DNA of 51,164 nucleotides, from contig JAUZOE010000029.1 of the NCBI GenBank assembly GCA_030706605.1, positions 1-51,164 of the forward strand, read 5' to 3'. A program made the translations under genes and the position numbers. Position 1 is the first letter of the stretch, and every line of letters begins with the position of its first letter. Positions 34,884 through 42,821 of this stretch are shown one piece after another. Source of the stretch: Bacteroidota bacterium. GTDB lineage: Bacteria > Bacteroidota > Bacteroidia > Chitinophagales > Chitinophagaceae. The notes beneath the pieces were generated by a model, which saw only the letters and a program-made list of their open reading frames with translations, did no database searches and had not been told where the DNA came from.

Positions 34884-36302
34884 TTGGTTTCATTATTTAA
34901 TGTAAAAATTAACTGGGGGATCTATTTTGGAATCCTGGTATTGATTTTATTAATTATACCAGGCATTTCGATATGGTCTTTTTTGGCTTTAATGATAGCC
35001 GTTCACCAGTTTATGCTGGTGTTTTATTCCTATGGATATGTGATACCGGTACGTTACTGGTGCGGCGCTATGATGAGCCTTCAAATGCTGGTAGGGCCTT
35101 CCTTTGCGTATAACGGGCTTGATAAATACCAGTTTATCAAATATAGAATGCAGGTTCCTGAGTATGACTATTTCTCGTATGCCATACCTGCAGTAATTCT
35201 TTTTATACTGGGACTGCATATTTCGGCAGGGAAATTGAAAGGAGAAAAAATTAATGAACCAGCAGTAAAAGAATTTGTGCAAAATAATCCTGATATTCCT
35301 TATGTCTTTATCGCAATAGGATTTTTTTCTTCAATGGTTTCCGGATTCTTCGGGTCAGAACTGGCAAACGTATTTTATTTGTTAGGTAGTTTTAAGTTTA
35401 TAGGCGCTTTCATGCTATTGCTTGGAGGCCGGACTTTAAAAGTATTGCCTTTAGTAATTGTATTCGGTTCTATAGTATTATCTTCTTTAAGTTCGGCGAT
35501 GTTTCATGACCTGGTAACGTGGGCCGTATTTTTTCTCGCCGTGATTACCATTAAATATAAACCTCCCATTACTACAAAGGGATTATTTGCACTGGGCTTT
35601 TTTGTATTGATTATCATCATTCAACAATTAAAAAATACTTATAGAGAAGCCACCCAGTTCCAGGGTAAACAGGGAAATATTGAGGCTTTTGATGATGCTT
35701 ATGATGAGGCACGAACAAACGGTACTATATTTGACATGAATAGTCTTGCCCAAAGTAATGTCCGCATTAACCAGGGATTTATTGTTACTTATGTAATGAC
35801 TAATATACCGGCGAGAGAACCCTTTGCTGATGGCGCAGAATTGTATAAAATCCTGGAAGCCGCATTTTTGCCAAGAATTATAGCGCCCAATAAATTAAAA
35901 GCAGGGGATAATACCTTCTTTACCAAATATTCGGGCATACAATTAAGGCGATATACGTCAATGAGCCTGAGTGCGATGGGTGATGGCTATGCTAATTTTG
36001 GAATTTTTGGCGGATGTATCTTTATGTTTGTTTTAGGCTGGATATTTAACCTCGTATTAAATGGCTTCCAGAAATTCAGCCGCAATTTCCCGGTGATCTT
36101 ACTTTTTACTCCTATGGTCTTTTATTTCCCTATGCGGCCGGATACCGCTTTACAAACGGGTTTGGGTCACCTGGTAAAATCCTGTTTCCTTTTGTACATG
36201 ATGCTCATTTTCTGGAAGAAAGATCTAAATAAAGGCGCTGTGTCAGAAAAAGTGCTGCGGTCAAAGCAATCATTGAAGAAAGCGAGGCTGGAAGGAGCAT
36301 AG
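34884..36302 (+). CDS. Wzy-like polysaccharide polymerase membrane protein
   Basis: A 472-residue polytopic protein with about ten to twelve hydrophobic spans (ILVLILLIIPGISIW, AVILFILGLHI, VFGSIVLSSLSSAMF, GLFALGFFVLIIIIQ, FMFVLGWIFNLVL). A long loop near residues 260-370 contains FDMNSLAQSNVRINQGFIVTY and PRIIAPNKLKAGDNTFF, a layout typical of O-antigen polymerases. It would join lipid-linked repeat units on the periplasmic side. The nearby exosortase makes it a candidate for the Wzy-like protein associated with exosortase Y, an assignment from memory that needs an HMM check. The start is TTG 34884, 9 bp after the GT4 gene. No flippase gene is visible. Confidence 0.78.
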   Translation: MVSLFNVKINWGIYFGILVLILLIIPGISIWSFLALMIAVHQFMLVFYSYGYVIPVRYWCGAMMSLQMLVGPSFAYNGLDKYQFIKYRMQVPEYDYFSYAIPAVILFILGLHISAGKLKGEKINEPAVKEFVQNNPDIPYVFIAIGFFSSMVSGFFGSELANVFYLLGSFKFIGAFMLLLGGRTLKVLPLVIVFGSIVLSSLSSAMFHDLVTWAVFFLAVITIKYKPPITTKGLFALGFFVLIIIIQQLKNTYREATQFQGKQGNIEAFDDAYDEARTNGTIFDMNSLAQSNVRINQGFIVTYVMTNIPAREPFADGAELYKILEAAFLPRIIAPNKLKAGDNTFFTKYSGIQLRRYTSMSLSAMGDGYANFGIFGGCIFMFVLGWIFNLVLNGFQKFSRNFPVILLFTPMVFYFPMRPDTALQTGLGHLVKSCFLLYMMLIFWKKDLNKGAVSEKVLRSKQSLKKARLEGA

Positions 36303-36427
36303 CCTGTTCTTCTTTTTTTCCTGGTTATTAAGATTATTAAAAATGTATTCATCAGGGTCAAATCAATAACTCATCACTTATCTCTCATCACTGATTTTTT
36401 AGTACTTAAAAAGGTGATGCGTTCCAT

Positions 36428-36460
36428 ATGGCTAAGGCATAGCTAAGGTATGGCTAAGGC
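36428..36460 (+). repeat. Three tandem 11-bp units (ATGGCTAAGGC)
   Basis: Units ATGGCTAAGGC (36428), ATAGCTAAGGT (36439) and ATGGCTAAGGC (36450) follow head to tail in the 257-bp gap between the polymerase and beta-helix genes. The rest of the gap is AT-rich with no gene. The copies are short, and function is unknown; replication slippage is a sufficient explanation. Confidence 0.6.
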
Positions 36461-36559
36461 ATGGATAGTGTATGAAAAAGAGGTGCTGAATTACGGGTAC
36501 TTTTACCATAAAAATGAAATACTTTCTATATCACTAAACACTACCATTTACCAATATTT

Positions 36560-37852
36560 ATGAAATCATTAATGACCATGGTTCTGAGTTTCCTCCTCCT
36601 GGAAGCCGGGGCTACTTCAATAACAAGAGATACCACCATTTCGGGTACATGGGATTTAAAAGGGCAGGTTTTAAATTTATCGGCAAAAATCAGTGGGAAC
36701 GGTACTATCAAAAATGCCCTGATTGAAGCGAATCCTTTTATCCAGGTCTTTGATGTCTCAGTATCTTTAGCGGGATGCAGGGCCAGGGAATTTTCGGCCA
36801 TGTGGTATGGCGCATCTGCCACTAACCCGGATAATTCTGCGGCACTACAAAAATCAATCAACACCTGTATTAACTCAATGCCTTTATACATTCCGCGGGG
36901 TATTTACAACTATTCCCAATCTTTGAAGATTGCTGTTTTGTACAAGAACCAGTATGTAGGTGCTTCCATTCATATCTACGGAGACGGGGGGCTTTGGAAT
37001 GAGGGGACCGTATTGCATTATACGGGTAATGATTTTGCCCTTGGAGGCCAGTACCTGAAAGGCACAGAAATAGATCACCTGACCCTTAAAGGCAATTTTC
37101 ATTCACCCTCTGTTACTGGTCCTGCTTATTATTCCATTCCCTTCTCTGAATACAACGACCCTAAAGTAGGCCAAAACCTGAGCGGGATTGTAATTGATTA
37201 TGATGGCACTAAAAATACCGGCGGGTCTACAGCCGTGCAATTGCATGACCTGAATGTGGGAAATTTTGCAATTGATTATGCCATTTCGCCTAATGGAGCC
37301 ACCTTTAATGCAGATATCATTTTAATGGAAAACATCCGGTGTGGCGATGCGAGGCTTGGGATATCATCAGGGCAGTCGCAGGAGAAAGGAAATGTAATCC
37401 GGGGGCTTTATAGCTGGGGACGGATTCATACTATTTTTGCTTCCAATATTTACGGTAAGCACCAGGCGGGCAATTATACCATCGACGGGGGAAATATTGC
37501 CGGAATGCCTGTGAGGCTGATTTACAATCCTGAATCAGGCTGGTTTCCTACCCATATTTCCAATTTATATTGCGAATCATTAGGAAGTATAGGAATGATA
37601 ACGGCAGGAGACAGCAAAAACAATATGCCCACTTCCATCAGTAATTGTGTTTTTAACTTCGCAGTTCAGCCGCTAGCCGGTACTCAACTGTTATTAACTT
37701 CTAATAGTACTTTTATTCAATTTACTAATTGTTTATTCAGATATTATGGAAGGTATTCAGATACCTTGCATTTTAATGGGATTGCTACATTTGACAATTG
37801 TAGTTTCAGTGGGCCTGTAGTAGGTAATGCGGGTAGTGTTTATAAAAAATAA
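36560..37852 (+). CDS. Secreted right-handed beta-helix protein (pectate-lyase-like)
   Basis: A 430-residue protein with a signal peptide (SLMTMVLSFLLLEAGATS). FSAMWYGASATNPDNSAALQKSI followed by PLYIPRGIYNYSQSLKI is the standard opening of the pectate-lyase-superfamily beta-helix, and the rest shows the short repeating strands with Asn and Gly turns of such solenoids (IVIDYDGTKNTGG, LHDLNVGNF, TISNLYCESLG-like, SNCVFNF, FTNCLFRYYG). Catalytic residues could not be assigned. It would act in the periplasm or outside the cell, perhaps trimming or modifying the locus polysaccharide. No T9SS tail or lipobox was seen. Confidence 0.8.
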   Translation: MKSLMTMVLSFLLLEAGATSITRDTTISGTWDLKGQVLNLSAKISGNGTIKNALIEANPFIQVFDVSVSLAGCRAREFSAMWYGASATNPDNSAALQKSINTCINSMPLYIPRGIYNYSQSLKIAVLYKNQYVGASIHIYGDGGLWNEGTVLHYTGNDFALGGQYLKGTEIDHLTLKGNFHSPSVTGPAYYSIPFSEYNDPKVGQNLSGIVIDYDGTKNTGGSTAVQLHDLNVGNFAIDYAISPNGATFNADIILMENIRCGDARLGISSGQSQEKGNVIRGLYSWGRIHTIFASNIYGKHQAGNYTIDGGNIAGMPVRLIYNPESGWFPTHISNLYCESLGSIGMITAGDSKNNMPTSISNCVFNFAVQPLAGTQLLLTSNSTFIQFTNCLFRYYGRYSDTLHFNGIATFDNCSFSGPVVGNAGSVYKK

Positions 37853-38096
37853 CCGGTTATCCATAATCTGTTACCTGATTCATCGGAGTATAGGTTTGCT
37901 ATTCATTAGAGCCTTCGGTGGCGCGGGTTGGACAATTGTCTGAACCAGGACTCACAAGATGAAAAGATTCATAGGATTATAGGGTTACTATTAATTGAAG
38001 CGTTCGGTAGCGATGGCCGGACAAACGCGCGAATTGCGAAGCAATCATGAACACCCATAAAAAAATAGATATTATGTGAATAACCGATTGGGTTGT

Positions 38097-38126
38097 CCTT
38101 GATTTTTTGTTTCTTTTGCATCAAGG
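38097..38126 (-). repeat. Hairpin repeat CCTTGAT...ATCAAGG (copy 2, reversed)
   Basis: Arms CCTTGAT (38097-38103) and ATCAAGG (38120-38126) enclose a T-rich loop on the plus strand. Its reverse complement matches the element at 31456-31492. A related weaker copy, CTTGAA (38310-38315) with TTCAAG (38335-38340), follows about 210 bp later in the same orientation. Confidence 0.6.
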
Positions 38127-38528
38127 TAAAAGAAAAGGAAAAACAACCTTACCACAAAGAAAAAAAGAGCACTAAGAAAAAAAATACCTTGTATTTATTT
38201 TTCAATAAAAAAACTATTCCTCTTTGCGCTTTCGTGAATTATAGGTTTGCTATTCATTGAAGTCTTCGGTGGCAATGGCCGGACAAACGCACGGAGTGAT
38301 CGGGTTGTCCTTGAACTTTTTGGTTACTTTTTCTTTCAAGAGAAAAAGTGACAAGCAAACCATCTATACAGACAACTATTTTTTATATCGGCAAAAATTT
38401 CACTACAAAGAAAAAAAGGACACTAAGGAAAAATTCATGCATCCATTTCAGGAATCCTGCTATTCATTGAAGCCTTTGGTGGCGATGGCCGGACAAGCAA
38501 ACCATTCACATACATAAGGATCAATTGA

Positions 38529-38575
38529 AACGCTTTTTTATGAGGCCGGTGAACAATAGCCTTCAATCTTATTAA
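38529..38575 (+). promoter_or_regulatory. Conserved leader with mini-ORF MRPVNN..., copy 2
   Basis: Matches the leader at 31651: AACGCT, a T-run, ATGAGGCCGGTGAACAATA. The mini-ORF at 38540 encodes MRPVNNSLQSY and stops at 38573-38575, 5 bp before the next gene's ATG. It may be a leader peptide or a diverged member of the spacer repeat family. Confidence 0.4.
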
Positions 38576-38580
38576 AATCA

Positions 38581-39735
38581 ATGACGAAGATATTTATTAC
38601 TATACCCTGGTTTCTTCCTGCCTTCAGAGCAGGAGGTCCTGTGCAGTCCATTGCCAACCTGGTAAAGGAATTTCACGAAGGAGTGGAGTATTTTATTTTT
38701 TGCGGAGATACCGATTTAAACGGAGCGGCCCTTGAAAATATTACAACCGGAAAGTGGGTGCCTTTTAATGAATACACACAGGTCTGGTATGCGGCTCCCC
38801 AAAAAATAAGTGAACGCCTGGTGAGGCAGATCGAAAAAATAAAGCCGGATATTCTCTATATCAACGGGATGTTTTCATGGCATTTTAATATGGTGCCGAT
38901 TTTATTTTGTAAAGCCCCGGTAAAAATACTTTCCACACGGGGGATGCTTCATGCGGGCGCTTTGTCTCAGAAAAAATGGAAAAAGAAAATATACCTGCAG
39001 GCTTTTAAATTATTAGAATATCATCATAAAGTTTCCTTTCACGCTACGGATGAGGAAGAGTATAAATACATCAGCAATTATTTTGGGAAAGCAGCAAACA
39101 TTTTTACTGCAGGAAATTTTCCTAACAAGACAGGAACTTTACCATTTCCTTTGAAAGAAGTGGGTTCTTTATCAATGGCAAGTATTGCCCTTGTCAGTCC
39201 TATGAAAAATATCTTACTGGTATTGCAGGCATTGGAAAAATCGGAAGCCAATATCCGGTATGATATTTATGGCCCGATAAAAGATGAAGCTTATTGGGAT
39301 TTGTGTAAACAAACAATTAAGACACTACCTGAAAATATCCGGGTACATTATCACAAAGAAATAGAACCCCACAAGACGAAGGAAGCGCTGGCATCCATCC
39401 ATGTATTTATATTGCCCAGCAAAAGTGAAAATTTCGGTCATGCTATTTATGAGGCATTATCTGCAGGCCGACCGGTAATTACCAGCAATAATACTCCCTG
39501 GAATTATTTAAGTGAATCTAACGCGGGAATCAATATTCATATTGATGATAAAATTAAGGCTATCAATGAATTAAGTGAGTCTATTGCTTTTTTTGCTTCA
39601 ATGGATAATACGGAGATACAAAAATGGCACAAGGGCGCTGTTGCCTATGCTGAAAAAGCAATAGATGTCGAAATCACCAAAGAAGCGTATGCGAAAATGT
39701 TTTTAAATTATCCTTCTCTTACAGAAGAGAAATAA
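38581..39735 (+). CDS. GT4 family glycosyltransferase, exosortase-linked
   Basis: A 384-residue GT-B enzyme. It opens KIFITIPWFLPAFRAGGPVQSIANLV with the glycine loop. The middle has LYINGMFSWHFNMVPI and STRGMLHAGALSQKKWKK. The donor side has ALVSPMKNILLVLQAL, YDIYGPIKDEAYW and LPSKSENFGHAIYEALSAG with E-x7-E spacing, then PVITSNNTPW. It lies 130 bp upstream of the exosortase gene and may be the glycosyltransferase that travels with exosortase Y systems, an assignment from memory. It begins a new transcription unit after the repeat spacer. Confidence 0.88.
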   Translation: MTKIFITIPWFLPAFRAGGPVQSIANLVKEFHEGVEYFIFCGDTDLNGAALENITTGKWVPFNEYTQVWYAAPQKISERLVRQIEKIKPDILYINGMFSWHFNMVPILFCKAPVKILSTRGMLHAGALSQKKWKKKIYLQAFKLLEYHHKVSFHATDEEEYKYISNYFGKAANIFTAGNFPNKTGTLPFPLKEVGSLSMASIALVSPMKNILLVLQALEKSEANIRYDIYGPIKDEAYWDLCKQTIKTLPENIRVHYHKEIEPHKTKEALASIHVFILPSKSENFGHAIYEALSAGRPVITSNNTPWNYLSESNAGINIHIDDKIKAINELSESIAFFASMDNTEIQKWHKGAVAYAEKAIDVEITKEAYAKMFLNYPSLTEEK

Positions 39736-39865
39736 GGGGAGGATTTAAAGGCAAAAGATTTCTATATGTTCTTAATATATGGATATTTATAAAGAATTGC
39801 TTTACTTTTAAGATATTTGCCCGATAACGTTTTACCTATTAAGTATAAGCATTTAACCACCAACC

Positions 39866-40420
39866 TTGAAAAACCCTCTTGCTATTTATTTAATCAAATT
39901 CGCAGGCGTTTTTTGCATTTGTTATTTTGGCACCCTGGCAATGATAGGGCTGGCTGCACCGGGAGGCATTTACAGTCCTTTTGTTGCAAAATACCTGGAT
40001 TATGTAAGCTGGATAAAAATTTCATTAATGCGGGCTACAGCATTTTTTTTATCTTTTTTTCACATTGGCACCCAAACAGAACCGGGATTTATTATCAAAT
40101 TCAAAGGAGGCAGGGGAGTTTTAATTGCTATGAGTTGTGTAGGATATGGAGTATATAGTTTTTGGATTGCCTTTGTAGCAGCCAATAAAGGAAAATGGTT
40201 GAAAAAAACTTTATGGATTGTATGCGGTGTTCTGGCACTCTGGTTGATTAATGCCATCCGGATTACTTTATTTTTGACTTCGGTTAATAAGGGCTGGCCG
40301 ATGCCATTAGGAATTGACCATCATACCTGGTTTAATATATTTGCTTACCTGTTGATATTTTTTATGATTTGGTTGTACGATAAATCGTTGAAAAAAGACA
40401 GGATGAAAAGAATAATTTAG
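39866..40420 (+). CDS. Exosortase family membrane protease/transpeptidase
   Basis: A 184-residue polytopic protein that fits the exosortase/archaeosortase family, at the short end for the family. Hydrophobic spans are near residues 9-30, 85-105, 114-138 and 155-171. The expected catalytic triad is visible: Cys91 in MSCVGYG, Arg132 in INAIRITLFL and His152 or His153 in DHHTWFN. Such enzymes sort proteins bearing a short C-terminal anchor and occur with polysaccharide loci. It could be the Bacteroidota subtype XrtY, given the Wzy-like protein, glycosyltransferases and WcaF neighbour, but the subtype needs an HMM search. The start is TTG 39866. No protein with an obvious exosortase tail is in the window. 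Confidence 0.82.
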   Translation: MKNPLAIYLIKFAGVFCICYFGTLAMIGLAAPGGIYSPFVAKYLDYVSWIKISLMRATAFFLSFFHIGTQTEPGFIIKFKGGRGVLIAMSCVGYGVYSFWIAFVAANKGKWLKKTLWIVCGVLALWLINAIRITLFLTSVNKGWPMPLGIDHHTWFNIFAYLLIFFMIWLYDKSLKKDRMKRII

Positions 40421-40427
40421 AAAAATA

Positions 40428-40976
40428 ATGAGTACTAATCTGGCTAATTATAATAATTCATGGTATCGTCCGGGCACTCCTTTCAAACGATTGTGCTGGT
40501 ACCTGGTTAATTTACTGATTTTCAAAAATTCTTTTATTCATTCTTATCAATTCAAGGTGTTCCTGTTACGGATTTTTGGTGCAAAAGCAGGGAGCAATTT
40601 AGTGATTAAACCTAATGTCAATATTAAATACCCATGGTTTTTAGAAATAGGGGACAATACATGGATTGGCGAAAAAGTATGGATCGATAATTTGGGAAAG
40701 GTTTCTATTGGCAAAAATGTTTGTTTATCACAAGGGGTTATGTTGCTTTCCGGAAATCATGATTATACCAAACCTACTTTTGACCTGGTAATAAAAGAGA
40801 TAATCCTGGAAGATGGGGTTTGGATCGGGGCCGGATCTATCCTGGTTGGTGGCGTTATTTGTAAAGATCATTCGGTTTTGTCGGCGGGTTCTGTAGCCAC
40901 TCAAACGCTGGAACGAATGAGTATTTACCGGGGAAATCCTGCAGTAAAAATAAAAGAAAGGAAATTTGAAGATTGA
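40428..40976 (+). CDS. wcaF: WcaF-type hexapeptide acetyltransferase
   Basis: A 182-residue left-handed beta-helix acetyltransferase. The N-terminus (NNSWYRPGTPFKRLCWYLVN) matches WcaF-family extracellular polysaccharide acetyltransferases. The hexapeptide ladder follows (IGDNTWIGEKVWIDNLGKVS, IGKNVCLSQGVML), with SGNHDY containing the catalytic-type His, VWIGAGSILVGGV and GNPAVKIKERKF at the end. It transfers an acetyl group from acetyl-CoA to a sugar. It starts 7 bp after the exosortase gene, so the two are probably cotranscribed. Confidence 0.9.
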   Translation: MSTNLANYNNSWYRPGTPFKRLCWYLVNLLIFKNSFIHSYQFKVFLLRIFGAKAGSNLVIKPNVNIKYPWFLEIGDNTWIGEKVWIDNLGKVSIGKNVCLSQGVMLLSGNHDYTKPTFDLVIKEIILEDGVWIGAGSILVGGVICKDHSVLSAGSVATQTLERMSIYRGNPAVKIKERKFED

Positions 40977-41127
40977 TTGGCAATATTATTGCTATGTATT
41001 TGCCATTAGTTATAATAACAGGCTAACAAATAGTAAAAGATATCTTTTTGAAGAAATAAGCTCCCAATATTGGCAAGAAAAAATATCTTCGTGGCTGGAA
41101 TTTTACCATGATGATTATGAAAATTGA
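40966..41127 (+). CDS. Possible small protein of 53 residues
   Basis: A frame from TTG 40966, overlapping the end of the wcaF-type gene by 11 bp, encodes MKIDWQYYCYVFAISYNNRL, then TNSKRYLFEEISSQYWQEK and ISSWLEFYHDDYEN. It is rich in Trp, Tyr and acidic residues, unlike random AT-rich sequence, and fills most of an otherwise empty gap. Many real genes in this locus use TTG. It could be a genuine small protein or the tail of a decayed gene. I recognise no family. Confidence 0.35.
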   Translation: MKIDWQYYCYVFAISYNNRLTNSKRYLFEEISSQYWQEKISSWLEFYHDDYEN

Positions 41128-41160
41128 AAAATATGTATTTTCTTTACCATCAATTTTAAT

Positions 41161-42015
41161 ATGAAGGTTTCAATAATAACAGTTACACTAAACTCGGAAA
41201 AATATCTTTTGGACTGTATCAATTCAGTTCGAAAGCAGAATTATTCAGATATTGAACATATTGTTATTGATGGAAAATCTACAGACCATACTCTAAAAAT
41301 CATTCAGGATAATTCGGCATATATCGATCATTGGATTTCAGAACCCGATAGAGGTATGTATGATGCTATTAATAAAGGCATTAAGTTAGCTACCGGGGAT
41401 ATTATTGGTATTCTAAACAGTGACGATGCATTTGCTTCTTCCGGAGTCATAAGAAATATTGTGGATTGTTTTAAAAATACCAATAGTGATAGTGTCTATG
41501 GTGACCTGGTGTTTGTAGACCCGGTAAATACAGAAAAAATTACCCGTTTTTGGAAAGGCATTCCTTATAAACGCTATAGGTTTAACTTTGGCTGGATGCC
41601 TGCTCATCCCACTTTTTATATGAAGCGTAGTTTGATTCAACAATATGGCTTCTATGAAAATCACTATTTTACTTCTGCTGATTATGAATTTATGGCCCGG
41701 TATCTTTATAAGCACAAGATACAGGCGACCTACTTGGAACAAATGGTGGTAAAGATGCGTAGAGGAGGGGCCAGTAATGGAAATATATGGAGACGTCTGC
41801 GTGCCAACCGACGAGATTATCTTGCTATGAAAAAGAATCATATTCCATTTTCATTTTTTGTTTCCATTTTAAAACCGATTATCAAAATAAAGCAATATAG
41901 TAAGCCTTACCTGAAACGGGCCGAGGAGGAATGTCTACCCAAAAGTACTTCTACAATTACCTATTTGCCTGTTGACGGAAAAGTGCTAAGTTCACATAGT
42001 GAAGTTGTTCAATAA
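41161..42015 (+). CDS. GT2 family glycosyltransferase (WcaE-like)
   Basis: A 284-residue GT-A enzyme. It begins KVSIITVTLNSEKYLLDCINS and has IVIDGKSTDHTLKII, the ISEPDRGMYDAINKGIKLATGDIIGILNSDD segment typical of colanic-acid WcaE-like transferases, GWMPAHPTFYMKR and FTSADYEFMARYLYK. ATG 41161 is well placed. Its last 17 bp overlap the following phosphatase gene. Specificity unknown. Confidence 0.92.
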   Translation: MKVSIITVTLNSEKYLLDCINSVRKQNYSDIEHIVIDGKSTDHTLKIIQDNSAYIDHWISEPDRGMYDAINKGIKLATGDIIGILNSDDAFASSGVIRNIVDCFKNTNSDSVYGDLVFVDPVNTEKITRFWKGIPYKRYRFNFGWMPAHPTFYMKRSLIQQYGFYENHYFTSADYEFMARYLYKHKIQATYLEQMVVKMRRGGASNGNIWRRLRANRRDYLAMKKNHIPFSFFVSILKPIIKIKQYSKPYLKRAEEECLPKSTSTITYLPVDGKVLSSHSEVVQ

Positions 42016-42736
42016 GAGAAAAAATATCCCTTTGTACCCCGGGTTTTCATGGCTTGCCCAGGATATTCATTCCCATATTCTGCCGGGTATTGATGATGGT
42101 TCGCCTGATGTGGAAACTTCCCTTCAACTTTTACAGTCTCTCTCTGAAGCAGGCATTCATCAGTTTATCTGTACACCTCATATCATTGGTGATATGTACC
42201 GGAACACTCCTGAATCAGTTAATAATGCATTGGCTACTTTAAAAAATGCCTGTTTGAACAGCGGTGTGAATGTGTCAATAAATGCAGCAGCAGAGTATAT
42301 GCTTGATGATTATTTTATGGACTTACTCCGAAAAAAAGAGCCATTGCTTACGCTTACAAAAAATTATATTCTTACTGAACTTTCATATGCAGCTTCACCC
42401 GGTAATTTAGAAAAAATTTCTTTTGAGCTTAATACCAATAATTACCAGCCCCTGATGGCTCACCCAGAAAGGTATCATTACTACCATAAAAACTATGATG
42501 CTTATTACCGGCTAAAAGAATTGGGATTTTTACTCCAGGTTAACCTTCTTTCCATCACTGGTTATTATGGAAAAAATGTGGCTAAAGCGGCCAAATATAT
42601 TCTTAAAAATGACCTTGCTGATTTTGTGGGAACTGACCTGCACCATTTTACTCATTTGCAGGTATTAACCGATACGGATTCAATAAAATTATTTGAAAAA
42701 TATTTTGGCAACAAAATGTATAATGAGTTTACCTAA
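41999..42736 (+). CDS. CpsB/YwqE-type PHP tyrosine-protein phosphatase
   Basis: A 245-residue PHP-fold metal-dependent phosphatase. Metal ligands appear in order: DIHSHILPGIDDG (HxH), FICTPHIIGDMY, LTELSYA, LMAHPERY and GTDLHHFTH. Homologues dephosphorylate the capsule-assembly tyrosine kinase (Wzc/CpsD type) and so tune chain length. No such kinase is in the window, so the partner must lie elsewhere. The start is GTG 41999 (MKLFNKRKNIPLYPG), overlapping the GT2 gene by 17 bp. It ends the second glycan run. Confidence 0.92.
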   Translation: MKLFNKRKNIPLYPGFSWLAQDIHSHILPGIDDGSPDVETSLQLLQSLSEAGIHQFICTPHIIGDMYRNTPESVNNALATLKNACLNSGVNVSINAAAEYMLDDYFMDLLRKKEPLLTLTKNYILTELSYAASPGNLEKISFELNTNNYQPLMAHPERYHYYHKNYDAYYRLKELGFLLQVNLLSITGYYGKNVAKAAKYILKNDLADFVGTDLHHFTHLQVLTDTDSIKLFEKYFGNKMYNEFT

Positions 42737-42821
42737 ATATTACTGATAGGCGAAAAGGCAACATTAATAATTTCTTTAGTTTGTATCCTGGTTAAAAAAT
42801 CCTGATTATTATATTCAAATA

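Larger units (their letters stand above)
37853..38580. repeat. Repeat-rich spacer with four copies of an ATTGAAGCC...GGCCGGACAA element
   Basis: A gene-free 728-bp region. Four imperfect direct repeats lie at about 37891-37937, 37979-38030, 38241-38294 and 38457-38505. Their consensus is CTATTCATTGAAGCCTTCGG, then TGGCGATGGCCGGACAA. Between them are two CCTTGAT-type hairpins (38097-38126; 38309-38340) and degenerate bits of the CACAAAGA...GCACTAAG repeat (38150-38175, 38400-38430). The 86-residue open frame at 38257-38517 is a translation of these repeats. The region separates the beta-helix gene from the exosortase group. Confidence 0.8.

Noticed and set aside
38257-38517. 86-residue frame in the spacer
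   Set aside because: It consists of repeat copies and the CTTGAA hairpin; no domain is seen.
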